Assembly: GCA_035771175.1 (NCBI GenBank)
Contig: CM069590.1
Span: 54,850,477 to 54,914,476, forward strand
From: Paratinospora sagittata
Lineage: Eukaryota; Streptophyta; Magnoliopsida; Ranunculales; Menispermaceae
Length of the DNA stretch: 64,000 nt
Direction of reading: 5' to 3'
Shown: piece by piece, positions 36,198 through 47,809 of the stretch
How positions within the stretch are numbered: position 1 is the first letter of the stretch
How the letters are laid out: each line of letters begins with the position of its first letter
The notes under the pieces: generated by a model
What the model was told of the DNA's origin: nothing
Databases searched by the model: none
Seen by the model: only the letters and a program-made list of their open reading frames with translations
Made by a program: the position numbers and the translations under genes

Positions 36198-39100
36198 GGA
36201 ACTCGCAGGGGCTGGCGAGTGCAACCGACGCTGCGGCTCTTGCAGGTTTCCGCAACGCAACTGCAGCAACTTCTTGCATTTTTGAACTTCGACAAAACAA
36301 AAGATCAACTGCATAGTAAGAACAGTCATTTTAGATGGATTATCGATACAGGAGCATCGAACCATGTGACGTGCGACTTGTCTATTTTGAAGAACGTGAG
36401 AAAGGCGCAATACTGCCCGGTGGGTTTGCCGGATGGAAACACGGCAGAAGCAAACCTAGAGGGGAGTGTCGTGCTGCCAGGAGGATTGAAGCTCTACAAT
36501 GTGCTTTATGTCCCACAATTGACATGCAACTTAATTTCTGTTACTCAATTAATCGATGAATCAAATTGTGTTATACAGGACCAACCGACGAGGAAGGTGA
36601 TTGGAGCAGGTGAAAGATTGGATGAACTTTATTTTTTCCGTGGTGTTCCTCAAGTGAAAGTCTTGACTGTGGATGGTGATTCATCGTTCCAGTTGTGGCA
36701 TCAACGAATGGGGCATCCGTCGGAGAAAATATTGAAGATGATTCCGGCTGTAAGTCACTCTTGTAGGACAAATACTAAAGCTTGTGATGTGTGTCCGCGT
36801 GCAAAGCAACCTAGATCTAGTTTTCCAATCAGTACGAATAAAGCTGGTAGGATTTTTGAACTTGTTCATTTGGATTTGTGGGGGCCTTACAAGGCTCGTT
36901 CTTCGTGTGGGGCTACCTATTTTTTGACAATCGTAGATGATTTTTCAAGAGGAGTTTGGGTCTATTTACTTTGCAATAAAATGGAAGTTGAATCTATGTT
37001 TCTTAATTTTGTTGCTATGGTTGAACGTCAATTTGACCAAGTAATAAAACGTGTGCGAAGTGACAATGGGACCGAATTTAATTGTTTGCATGATTATTTT
37101 CAAAATAATGGGATTATTTTTGAGACTTCTTGTGTTGGGACTCCTCAATAAAATGGGAGAGTTGAGAGAAAGCATCAACACATTTTAAATGTTGCTAGAC
37201 CCTAAGATTTCAAGGGAACTTACCAATTAAATTTTGGGGTGAATGTGTGTTGGCAGCGTGTCACTTGATTAATAAGACACCCTCCACTTTACTTAAGACT
37301 AAATCGCCATATGAAATGTTGTTTGGGCAAGTGCCTTCTTATGATGCTATTCGAGTATTTGGTTGTCTTTGCTATGCTTATAATCAACGACACAAAGAAG
37401 ATAAATTTGCAAGTAGGAGCCGTAAATGTATCTTTGTTGGCTATCCTTTTGGGAAGAAAGGTTGGAAATTGTATGATTTAGAAACACATGAGTATTTTGT
37501 GTCGAGAGATGTGAAGTTCTTTGAGAAAGAATTTCCTTTTGCGCCAAACCAACCAAGGAATATGGTGACTCCTGTGCTGACAAACAATAAGGGTGGAGCA
37601 TGGAGTGACGATGAGGGTGTCGATGATGGTGCTGCGTGCGTTGAGGGGGGGTTGGAATCAGCATCCACCCTCGAAGGGGGGTCTGGTGGTATGGTGCAGC
37701 CCGAGCAACAACCCGCACATGAGGATGTGCGTGATGAGGGACTGGAGAATACGGTGGGGGAGCAAGGTGTGGAAGTTGACGGTGAGTTAGGGCGAGGAAA
37801 ACGAAACAAAACTCCTTCAACACGGTATCGTGATTTTGTTACTCATACTATACGGAAAATAAGTCCATCTGAGAATTCATCAGCTCCTTCCTCTTCCTCA
37901 GGTACGCCCTATCCTTTAACACATTTTGTGAATTGTGAACGTTTTTCTTTGAGACATAGAAATTTTCTTGCAGCAGTGATAGCGGGACATGAGCCAAAGC
38001 ATTTCAAAGAAGCAATGAAAGACTCGGGATGGCGAGATGCGATGGGTAAGAAAATACGAGCCCTTGAAGACAATGAGACTTGGGTAATGGAGACTCTTCC
38101 ACCCGGCAAGAAAGCACTAGGGAGCCAGTGGATATATAAAATTAAGTTTAAGTCTGATGGCAGCATAGAGCGACTCAAAGCAAGACTTGTGATCTATGGC
38201 AATCATCAGGTGGAAGGGATTGACTATAACGAGACATTTGCCCCTGTGGCAAAAATGGTGACTGTTCGTACTTTTCTTGCAATTGCTGCTGTTAAAAACT
38301 GGGAGGTACATCAAATGGATGTGCATAATGCTTTCCTTCACGGTGACTTAAGTGAGGAGGTTTATATGAAGGTTCCTCCAGGTTTCAAAAATACAAATCC
38401 TAACATGGTTTGCAGGTTGAAAAAGTCGTTGTATGGTCTGAAACAAGCTCCCCGATGTTGGTTTGCAAAACTGTCAACAACATTGAAGAATTATGGTTTT
38501 GTGCAATCCTATTCAGATTATTCCTTATTTGGGTTGTGCAAGGGAAGAACTCAGATCAACGTGTTAGTTTATGTTGATGACTTGATTGTTGCAGGGAATG
38601 ATAAGGTTGCATTGACAACTTTTAAAGATTACCTTGGCAGGTGCTTTCATATGAAGGATTTGGGAGTTTTGAAGTATTTCTTAGGGCTAGAGGTAGCCCG
38701 TAATCTAGAAAGAATTTTTCTTTGCCAAAGAAAATACACACTAGAGATAATTTTTGAAATGGGTTTGTTGGGAGCAAAGCCTGCGACATTTCCTATGGAA
38801 CAAAATCACAATTTGGCCCTTGCTAAGGGCGAATTCCTTGCGGATCCGGTGCCGTATAGGCGACTTGTAGGGAGACTGATTTATTTGTCTGTGACGAGAC
38901 TTGATCTTGCATATTCGGTTCATATTTTGTCCCAATTCATGCAACAACCTCATGAGGATCATTGAGAGGCAGCTCTCAGGGTCGTGCGATATTTGAAGAA
39001 GAGTCCGGGGCAAGGGATTTTGCTTCGTGCTGATAGTGACCTACGTCTAGAAGGGTGGTGTGATTCGGATTGGGCTAGTTGTCCACTTACGCGGCGTTCC

Positions 39101-39526
39101 TTGACAGGGTGGTTCGTGTTACTTGGTTGTTCTCCTGTGTCGTGGAAGACCAAGAAGCAACAAACAGTGTCTACATTGTCTGCGGAGGCTGAGTATAGAT
39201 CAATGGCGGCAACAGTGTGTGAGTTAAAGTGCCTTCACCAACTTTTAAACGACTTAGGTGTGCGACATCCGAAGGGTATGAAGTTATTTTGTGATAGTTA
39301 GTCTGCGTTGTACATTGCTCAAAATCCGATTTTTCACGAAAGAACAAAGCATATAGAGGTTGACTGTCATTTTGTTCGAGATGCGGTGACTGAAGGAATG
39401 ATTTGTCCGTCATATGTTTCTACTCATGTTCAATTGGCAGACATCTTTACAAAAGCGTTGGGGAAAGCGAACTTTGAGTTTCTACTCTGCAAGTTGGGCG
39501 TTCGAGATCTTCACGTTCCAACTTGA
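36198..39526 (+). pseudogene. Copia pol region, interrupted
   Basis: In order it encodes an aspartic protease (DTGASNH, about 36345), a gag-pre-integrase zinc-binding region (LWHQRMGH, about 36695), an integrase core (HLDLWGPY, then RSDNGTEF), a reverse transcriptase (QMDVHNAFLHG, then YVDD at about 38570) and an RNase H (SAEAEYR, about 39180). Stops lie at 37149-37151, 38963-38965 and 39299-39301, where the family normally has Gln, Trp and Gln. A one-base deletion near 37200 shifts the frame. The final stop (39524-39526) overlaps the polypurine tract. Confidence 0.93.
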
Positions 39527-39533
39527 GGGGGGG
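39525..39533 (+). other. Polypurine tract of the Copia element
   Basis: GAGGGGGGG lies immediately before the 3' LTR, where plus-strand DNA synthesis is primed. Confidence 0.88.
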
Positions 39534-39705
39534 TATTACGATATCTTTATTGTTGAGCATATGTTTTTACGGAACATGTTTCCTTATTTTTAGGCATGTT
39601 TCCTGATAACATGTTTCCTTATTTTTAGGCTTTGGATTTTGTAAGAGATATATATTTGCTGGTTGTGAATGGAAAATTAGAGAAAATGTAATGGAGAATT
39701 TATCA
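39534..39705 (+). repeat. 3' LTR of the Copia element
   Basis: Same length and ends as the 5' LTR. It is followed directly by the target duplication GTTTC (39706-39710). Confidence 0.93.
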
Positions 39706-39889
39706 GTTTCATAAGAAAAGCACAAGTATTCTAAGTGAGCTATACAAAGATTTCAGAGTCATCATTGAAAGTAGTAACATGGACTGTGCATCATTCAAGA
39801 TGAGTCTAATCAACTACTGATTAATTGCTTGTGGTTCCATTGTCTCTTTAATCACAGGAGTAGCTCTGAGTTATTTTTTTGATCTGAAA

Positions 39890-40530
39890 CTTGGCCAGGT
39901 AGAAGATGGCAGCAATGGCAAGGGAGAAGGAGAAGATGACAGCAATGGCAACGAAGAAGGACAAGATGGCACGGGAGAAAGAGAAGATGGCTGCTACAGC
40001 AATGTGATATAGAAACCAACAACAACTTAATGGATTATTCATTTCATGGTTGCAGAAAGCCTTATGAAGGTAGTGCTCTTGTCAAAAAGTAAAAAGATTT
40101 ACTAGGAAGAAGATAGTTGTAAAACTTGTCCTTTTTTTCATGTGATTGTGCCAAACAGCTTTTCATGTGTGAACACGTGATTTGAGGCAATTCAGCAACT
40201 CTTAAGAGCAATGTTAACAAAATGTGTTAGTCAAGCATTACTCAATTTGATATAAATTTTTTGGTGGTCTCTTATTAACATTATGCACAAATTATTGTTA
40301 CCACTATTACTAGGTTTATCAATGTCATTAGAATTATGCAGCAGACTACACAGTATGTATATGTGTCGGTAGGTGGTTGTTGAATTCCTCTTCCCCATCA
40401 TGGATAAGCTGCTCTTTTACTGTACTATGAGATGCACCACTGACCCTTCTCCACTTTTACAGTATTTACATCCACACCCTTCTAATGTATGGTGTCGGTG
40501 CTTACGGTTCAAGAAATAAAGTTGCATTTT
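39890..40530 (+). pseudogene. 3' end of the DUF1640-like remnant (block X2)
   Basis: This is the partner of block X1 (23240-23940). The first 120 bp is a run of imperfect repeats around GAAGATGGCAGCAATGGC. An insertion of about 75 bp relative to X1 (about 40170-40245) resembles part of the repeat after module A at 10466. An AATAAA-like signal occurs near 40515. The arrangement of landmarks is otherwise the same as in X1. Confidence 0.55.
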
Positions 40531-40544
40531 TCATTCGTATCGGA

Positions 40545-40966
40545 AGCCTCGTCTTGCTTGCACATCACCAGGGGGCTCCGGTGCCAATACCAACTGCCAT
40601 ATGTGCCGCCCATTGCGTAGAAGCGTGACAAGGGAGCACCAGAGTTCATACTCCATTGGTCCATATTCATTCTCTATCTGCTATTACAAACCAAAATTGA
40701 GGGACCCATTAGTTTGTCAATTAGCATCAGAGTTTTTATTAGGAATTTGTAAGGTTTGTAGCACATAATCAACTTTATGTTTAAGTAGAATTATAGAAGC
40801 AAACTTTCTAGTAGAAGTAAAAAAGATGGTAAAAATTAACTACTTCACCTCTATCAACAAGGGTTTTTTCAAACTGAGACAAAATTATTGGGCCTCCTTG
40901 TGATTGAAACAACCGCTCTACCCTCATCATGTCAACAATCCTCTTTATAAATCCTTGCATGGTAAC
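40545..40966 (-). pseudogene. Beta-galactosidase (GH35) gene fragment
   Basis: Two neighbouring exons of a plant glycoside hydrolase family 35 gene remain on the minus strand. The first (about 40966-40874) reads MQGFIKRIVDMMRVERLF and then SQGGPIILSQ. The second (40677 to about 40545) starts IENEYGPMEYE, which includes the NE of the acid/base catalytic site, and later has VMCKQDEAS. A one-base shift after the tyrosine-glutamate pair and a damaged donor after the first exon show it is dead. The rest of the gene is absent. Arabidopsis BGAL3 lies beside ROT3, so this may be a relic of the same neighbourhood. Confidence 0.75.
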
Positions 40967-41526
40967 CTACCCAAGTACCCATCATTAAAAGCTTTAAAAG
41001 TTAAAGACTTCAAAAGGAATGCTAGGAAACAAGAAAGAAGCAAGAAAAATTTCAGATTGAGGTGATAAACTAGACAAAGCAATTAGTAATTTTCACCATT
41101 TGCCTTGGATCAACAGTTTTCACACTTAAATAAACAAATTTGTAATAGTGAACACTATCCTAAACACTCAACTATTTTTTTTTCCTCTCTTTTAATGGTC
41201 TTATTCTTGTAAAAGTGATTATGAAGTCAATGTTCGTGAATAACAATTTTTTAAACTGAAGTTGTGGTTGTGCTGAAAAAACAATTTTTACTCAAAAAAG
41301 TAAGTTAGAAGTACTTTTAATTGTCCAAACAAAAGGTGTCAATGTTACTTTATAAGGGGTGTAATATGATTATTTATAGCTTTATACTAAAAAAAAAAAA
41401 AAGGGAAATAACTTGAGAAAATCACATGTATTATTATACTTAATTTTTGAATTTCGATTATAAAAATATTAATTTTGAATTTCGATTATAAAAATATTAA
41501 TCTCAACTTAAAAATATTAATTTTGA
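40967..41526. other. Intergenic DNA with short direct repeats
   Basis: No gene is seen. A short phrase, TTAATTTTGAATTTCGATTA, is repeated head to tail around 41440-41530. Confidence 0.45.
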
Positions 41527-41971
41527 ATTTCAGATCTTAAAAGTTGATCTTTAATGCAAAAGGATCTTTGAAATGAATGCCGTTTTAAAAGGCATCATCA
41601 ACATCATATCAGCCTCAACTTTAGGCAAGTTAGTCAAATTTCCCATGTTGAAAGTACGAGTACAAAAGAGGAAGAGAGATTTCATTTTAAGGTGCAAAGT
41701 ACTTAATTCACAAAGGAGTTGAAATGAGAGAGCCACAATGCTATTCTGGTCCTTGTTATTGATAGCAAGGAAAGATGGAGCAAGATGTGCAGATATATAG
41801 TTAAGATTATATGATATGAGATTCATAATTCGGTCAGGTGATGAGGGTAAAACAAGACTGTGGTTGGAAAGAGGAAGTATTCCATGTATGATTGACCATA
41901 TTTACATGGTATTGAGCCCATTTAAGATTAAATGAAAGCCTCACTTATGATTTTTGAGACTGGGATATGGT
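41527..41971. repeat. Duplicated block Y, copy 2
   Basis: Partner of 30613-31077. It ends about 140 bp before the stop codon of the MiaB-like gene (42112) and may supply part of that gene's 3' UTR. Confidence 0.85.
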
Positions 41972-42111
41972 GTGTGTTTCAAAACCTATCAAAACCAGAA
42001 CTTTTTCTTTCTTCGCCCTATTACAGTAATTCATTAAGAGGGAAATAATATTAGAAAAAATATAAAAAACAAAAACAAAAGCTGTGAGATGCAAAAAGAA
42101 GACATAAGTTC

Positions 42112-45100
42112 TTAAGTTCTGTTTGCACAAGCAAAAGCCACCTCTCGTTTGTTGTGAAACAAGCTCAATTTCGTAATGGCTAGGGCTTCCCCAAACAAAG
42201 ATGCTCTTGTTGATCTCAATATGTGAACTTCCACGAAATCACCAACAGTAGGACACCGTTTCCCATCATCTTCAACATGTGGAATTGCAACCTTTGCAAA
42301 AGATACCTTGTGCCCTCTGTCACTCTTGCCAATCAGCTCCATCTCAGGGGCTCTTTTGTTGGGTCCTTCCACTAACACAAGTTGGATAGTACCTATTTGG
42401 GAGTCATAACACTGACCAGTTGTCTCACGAAATGTTTCAATGAGCTCAGTTAGTCTCCTTTGCTTGACATCGTCAGGTACGTCATCAACATAGTTCCTGT
42501 GGGCATGTGTTTTCTCCCTCATACTGTATGCAAACATGTATGCCATATCATAGCCAACTGCTCTTACAAGGCTTAATGTGTCACAATGCTCCTCTTCTGT
42601 TTCTCCACAAAACCCTACAAAAAGCAATTTGAAATTTCATAGAAGGAAGATTACCAAATTGCAATTCTCCTATCAAAAGAGAACTGAGAATAAGGAATGC
42701 AAATGTCTAATGGTAGAACTTACCACATATGAAATCACTGCTTATCCCAACATCAGGTATGATGCTTCGTATCTTATGTACGAGATCCAAGTATGCCTCA
42801 CGTGTATGACCCCGACGCATTCTTTCGAGTACAGTTGAATTCCCACTTTGGGCAGGCAAATGTATACTATTGCAGATATTATACCTATCTCGCATTAGAT
42901 AAAGTAGATCATCGGGGAAATCTTTAGGGTGCGGAGATGTATATCTGAAACGCATTTCTGGAAATTCTGTTGATAGCTGATCCAGAAGATCAGAGAAGCG
43001 CAATCCCATCTTTTTCACCTTGCTCGTGCTGGAAAAGCCTTCACTATATCTCCATCCAGCACCCGGTTCAACATCATTGTCAATCCCGGATGTATCATTA
43101 TAGCTATTAACATTCTGACCTAGAAGCATCACTTCCTGTACGCCTTCTTTCCAAAGCTCACCCACCTCTCTTACAATTGATTCCACCGGACGTGATCTCT
43201 CTCTGCCTCTAGTAAAAGGTACAATGCAAAATGAGCACATATTATTGCAACCCCTCATCACAGAGACAAATGCTGTAACTGAGTTCTTTGATATCCTAAC
43301 TGGACTGATATCGGCATATGTTTCCTCTAGAGAAAGCAAAGTGTTAATCCCTTTTTGACCATAATCAACCTCCTCTAGTAAACGTGGCAAATCCCTGTAT
43401 GCATCAGGCCCACATACAACATCAACCATCTTATCTGCATCAAGTATCTTATCTTTTAACCTCTCAGCCATACATCCCAACACAACTACTTTTGGAGGGC
43501 TCAAAGATTGGGACCGTCCTATGGCAACATTACTCTTCCAATGTCTCTTGAGAAACCAAAAGTAATTAAGCCTCTGCCATACTTTTTGCTCTGCGTTGTC
43601 CCTGATAGCACAAGTGTTAATAAAAATGATCTCTGCACTCTCTGGAACCCCAACAACTTCACTATATCCAGCATTCTTCATTATAGATAGGACAATCTCC
43701 ATATCATTGATGTTCATTTGACATCCATAAGTCTCATGGTAAATGCGTCCCTTTGGAACAGGTTCTACAGCTGAAATGGGGCTGTATAGACAATAATGAA
43801 ACAAAGTGGTGAGAAAAATAATTGTTTGAAACTAACCACGTACTGAATGAGCAAAATTGTATGTTGGAGAACTTTAGCAGCACAAGTTTCCAAGTATCAC
43901 AAGTGAACTGCCCTTGCTAAAAGGTCAACCAGAACAAAAAACTACTTTCCAAAGTTTGCAAAGAAATGCTCATTGACAAATTGAAGATATAGAAACTTAA
44001 TAAAGTCATAGTCACAAGGTACACAACAATAAACCTAATTCTTCACACTGTTCACAGAGAAGAATAATTTTTAACGGTGTACTAGAATTATTAAAAAGAA
44101 AAAATAAGTAATGGAATTTCGCAAAGTTACGCATTGCAATTTTTCAAGAAATTGGGACAAAGAACAATTCAAAAATATTAGATAAGTAAAGAAATTAAAG
44201 AAATGATTTTAGTCACAATTGCTTATCAACAATAAATTTCTTTTTTTTTTGTGGCCTGCATCAAAAGATATTGACTAGCTCCATTTTATTGAAATATAGC
44301 ATATATGGGCATGCCACCATTCAAGAAACTTGACTGAAAAGCAAAATAGCTCACTTTTAGCACTGTGATCGGTTGGGATAAAGGGGTTTAAACTTCAAAT
44401 AAATTGAATCATTCCTAAATTATTGATTCTAAGCAAGACAATAGATTATCAAAAATCAGGATCAAATACAATGATGCCACTGTTTCAGGTTTTCCATCCC
44501 TCCCTCCCAAGACCAAGCTGCAAAACTCTCCATTCCTCGATTTAAAATCAAATCTATCAATCAACTCTACAATCCAGTATAAACCTAACCAGAATAAAGG
44601 CCTATAGTTAACAAATAACTCCCAAAAATAACCAATTGATTCTAAGTGAATGAATATCGAAAGTCTTCTTGGTCAATGAATCGACTGAAAGTGTTGGTCT
44701 CAATCTGAACCCAACTCACAGGTTAAAAATTCTCAATCCTAAATCCCTAACAAATTCAACAAAAGTAAAGAATGGCCCAAGTATGAGGAGTCCGATACGG
44801 GAATATTGTCCCCTCATTCCAGACTCTCTAGTGCACTTTTTATTATTTAATGCCCCAGCACCAGGTTCAAACATGCTTCAAGATCATGTGAAATATCAAT
44901 TGCTTTCAAATTGATGGAACCCTATACTCTTGGACCCCTGGTGCTAAGAAGTAGAACAACTAGACAGGCTTTGTTTGAAGAGTGTAAGTAGGTATAAACT
45001 TCACTAACCTAAGAACAGAAGGGTAATTATCCCAGTCTATCAATGCTAATGTTTTAAAAGGGAGCTTAAAACTAAAGCAGATCATTGAGCTGATCACTTA

Positions 45101-45857
45101 GAACCTCAAAATGCTTATTACACTTCATCAGTTTGTCACAGTGCCATGATAACTAATACCGTGACAAACTAATGTAAAGCAGTAGATAAAAACTATTACA
45201 ATAATGTGGATTCAATGCCCTTGTTTGGGGTTACCTACAATGCTGTTTGTTTATCCAGTGAAAAACAGTTACTTTGAACAGTTCTGTACCTGGTAATGAC
45301 AAGCGTTAAAATGGAATAGACACTATGAAGGATCAAATACTAATACGACACAAAATATCTTGACCACTTAGATTCGGAAAAGTTAATTGGGCATTACAGA
45401 GAAATGGACGCCCAAACAGCCCCTCCAATTTGCAATTCACACTTCAATCAACAAATAGAAGAAGAAACACATTAAAAAAATAAATAACTTCTAAAGGAGA
45501 AAACTTCTTTTGAAAATCTGGCTTTTGCAGTAAAATTATAAAGCAAAACCATCATCTCGGAGAAGAGGGAAAACAAGAATAAAAAAGAGACTAAACTGAC
45601 TCTGCTTGAGGGGTTCCTGAAGTGGCGACCGCCCGAGCGATGAAATGGTGGAGAGTTGAAGCATCGGATTTCTCGGCGGGCAACTGAGACTGCGAGAACC
45701 ATCTGGAAACACGGTGTGAACCAGCCAATCTGAGCGAAGGGGGGAAATGAGTCTTGTAGGAGAGAAAACGAAGCTTAAAGCAACGAGATCTCTGGATTTT
45801 AACAAAGAAACGCGATTGGGGTTGGCTAATGAGAGAAGAGAGGAGCGAGGAAGCCAT
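42112..45857 (-). CDS. MiaB/CDK5RAP1-type tRNA methylthiotransferase
   Basis: Radical-SAM enzyme of the MiaB family, expected to add a methylthio group to N6-isopentenyladenosine at position 37 of organellar tRNAs. Exons on the minus strand are 45857-45601, 43781-42724 and 42614-42112 (1,818 nt, 605 aa). The N-terminal 85 residues are rich in Ser, Arg and Phe with few acids, consistent with organelle targeting. Cluster-binding cysteines of the N-terminal domain are Cys106, Cys143 and Cys189. The radical-SAM CxxxCxxC motif is Cys264, Cys268 and Cys271. A C-terminal TRAM-like domain begins near residue 530. A poorly conserved Asp/Gly/Ser-rich insertion sits between the [10 protein letters not shown] block and the SDLLDQL block. 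Intron 1 is 1.8 kb. Similar to Arabidopsis At4g36390 (number from memory). It looks intact. Confidence 0.93.
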
Positions 45858-46044
45858 GATAGCGCGAAGAACAGAGCTCTCTGGTTCTGGGGTTTCAAGT
45901 TGAATAATATGGATAGGGCGACCACAACGATTTACGCCTTACGCAGCCTCGCAGTAGCACCGGTGCACAATTGGTTCGGTTGCCTTGTGTTAGGGTTCGC
46001 ACCTGTGCGCGTTCCTGTCTCCTACTTCTCTGACTCTTCTTAAT

Positions 46045-47590
46045 TAACTAGAATTATATTGATCCAATATTTTTATATAGGCTTATGTTAATATTATTAT
46101 TAGTATTTATTTATTTATATATATAGATATTTTAGAAGAAATAATAGAAATAGTTAATTGTATAACTAATTTCATTAGTTAATTGTATAACTAATTTCAT
46201 TACCATCGATACATACCACAATCTCAGAAAGATATCAGGCTCATTCCTTACCTATTAATTTTCATGAGACAATAGTAAAAATTGAACCTGAAATTTTTAG
46301 ATTTTAAAGTCACCTTTTTACCATCTCCAAGTTAGCAAGCGTATGTTAATTTCAACCCCATTTTTACAAAAGTTATAAGCTATAATCTAAAATTGTTCCA
46401 AACATACATATAGTTTAACCTCTACACATGTTTCTTATGTTCATTTGTGTGTGTGCTCTTTATTTTTGAGCTGCTATTTATTGCATGTTATTGATTGTTT
46501 CGAAAGTTGTATTCACTGAAGCATTAAAAAATATATAATAAGGTTATGTTCAAAGATTAGTTGAAATGAGATTGTTTAGAGTTTCTAAGATTTTTTTGTA
46601 TTATAAACAGTTTGACAGATTTCTCCTACACAAATAGTATATTCTCTCTCCCTCTCTCTCTCTCTCTTTTATTTTTATTTTTATTGTTAATCTGTTGTAT
46701 TTGTTACATGAGGTCATTATATACATACAAATTATTTTAAATGAATGAACCAAAAAAAAAGAGTTGTCCCGACTATATATGTCTGCACTAAGATCCAATA
46801 AAACTATATTAAGCCTTTAATAAAAATACAATAATTTTTTTGTCCCATATAAGGCTGGTCACTCACTGGCAAATATATATATAATCAAGATATTAAACTT
46901 TCATGTACATATTGTATTTAATGTCAAGAATATATTCGTGTGTGTATTGGCGGGCTATCATCTAATCCAACTCAATTTATGAAAAATATTCAGTAAAGAA
47001 GGTTGCATGTATTCTTAAATTGCTTTTTTATTTTTTTAATATAATGGATTCCACGTCTGTTTGTGCTCTTTAAATTAATAAAGAAAGAAATGTATATCTA
47101 ACATTGGAAAAGCATCGAATTAGGATGAATTCAAGCAATCCGAAACGAATAACTCCTTTAATTCCTTACATACCAAGAGCAAGCCTTTTACAAGAAAGGG
47201 ATACTTTTCTCGTGTTAATAAAAATAATAAAACGAGATGATTGTTATATATATATATATTTTTTATTTATTTCAAACTCAGTCAAAACTGAATTCATTTA
47301 AATCAAATTTCGTGGTTTGAATTTATCCTTTACACCTCTAGCAAGGGGTTACTCAAATAGTGTAAAATCAACCAACAGTAACAAAATTAACACATACCAC
47401 ATTAATAATTAGAGAACATTGACATTTACAGAAACAAAATTGACTGCACTTATCATACAAACAGGAGCTATGAAGCACGAAAATGATAGTTGGACAAAGG
47501 AAGCAGCGCATCGGTGGTTGAGAAAAAGGTTCCCGCGGTGACCGTGAAAGGAGACAAAAAAGAGGCCGTTGGCTGTGACCAAAAAGACAT
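46045..47590. other. AT-rich intergenic DNA between divergent genes
   Basis: It separates the minus-strand MiaB-like gene from the plus-strand UBC gene, so both promoters lie in 45858-48245. A duplicated phrase around TAGTTAATTGTATAACTAAT (46152-46200) and a CT microsatellite (46647-46668) are present. No gene is seen. Confidence 0.5.
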
Positions 47591-47596
47591 CGGTGC

Positions 47597-47809
47597 CACG
47601 TGACCAAAAAGACCCCCCCCCCCCCAAAAAAAAAAGAAAAAGAAAAGAAAGGTTGTTGCTGTCCAGCGCTTCTTTTGATGTACCAAACCAGGTCCTTCAC
47701 AACAATCACAACACGTGTCAATAACTATTTCATGATCAAAGAAGGACGTGGACATTACGTCAGACACAAAGCCCTTCCCCACATACAAATTCAGATCAAC
47801 CGCCACGTG
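47597..47809 (+). promoter_or_regulatory. G-box cluster upstream of the UBC gene
   Basis: Perfect CACGTG motifs occur at 47597-47602, 47712-47717 and 47804-47809, with an ACGTCA motif at 47757-47762. They lie about 440-650 bp before the UBC start. Binding by bZIP or bHLH factors is inferred from motif density only. Confidence 0.4.

Larger units (their letters stand above)
34114..39705 (+). mobile_element. Copia-type LTR retrotransposon, full length, coding region broken
   Basis: The 5,592-bp element has two 172-bp LTRs (34114-34285, 39534-39705) that differ at three positions by my count (1.7%). A perfect 5-bp target duplication, GTTTC, flanks it (34109-34113, 39706-39710). The LTR ends read TATTA...TATCA rather than TG...CA. 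Domain order gag, protease, integrase, reverse transcriptase, RNase H marks it as Copia (Pseudoviridae-like). A leader of about 900 bp carries two blocks of tandem repeats. The single ancestral gag-pol frame has five in-frame stops and one frameshift, so this copy cannot make the full polyprotein. Short LTRs and overall size suggest the Ale lineage, tentatively. Confidence 0.95.
33520..39898 (+). pseudogene. DUF1640 (CCDC90/MCUR1-like) gene remnant, split by a Copia element
   Basis: Exon-like pieces at about 33534-33615, 33693-33800, 33866-33930 and 34046-34113 continue after the Copia insertion at 39711-39898. Together they resemble the plant mitochondrial DUF1640 family: a segment like AEKMMKQGISAQHANAIV, then Lys/Glu/Leu-rich coiled coil (IVVLRTNIDILQNELDQIAHEF), then a hydrophobic C-terminal segment (CGSIVSLITGVALSYFF). 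A frameshift near 33750, a stop in the third piece and a TGA near 39820 break it independently of the transposon. The Copia element lies inside the coiled-coil exon. Family assignment is moderate; that it is non-functional is more certain. Confidence 0.5.

Noticed and set aside
45536..46043. Extra frames around MiaB exon 1
   Set aside because: They are other-frame shadows of the exon. Only the frame from 45857 gives a targeting peptide that joins exon 2 in phase.
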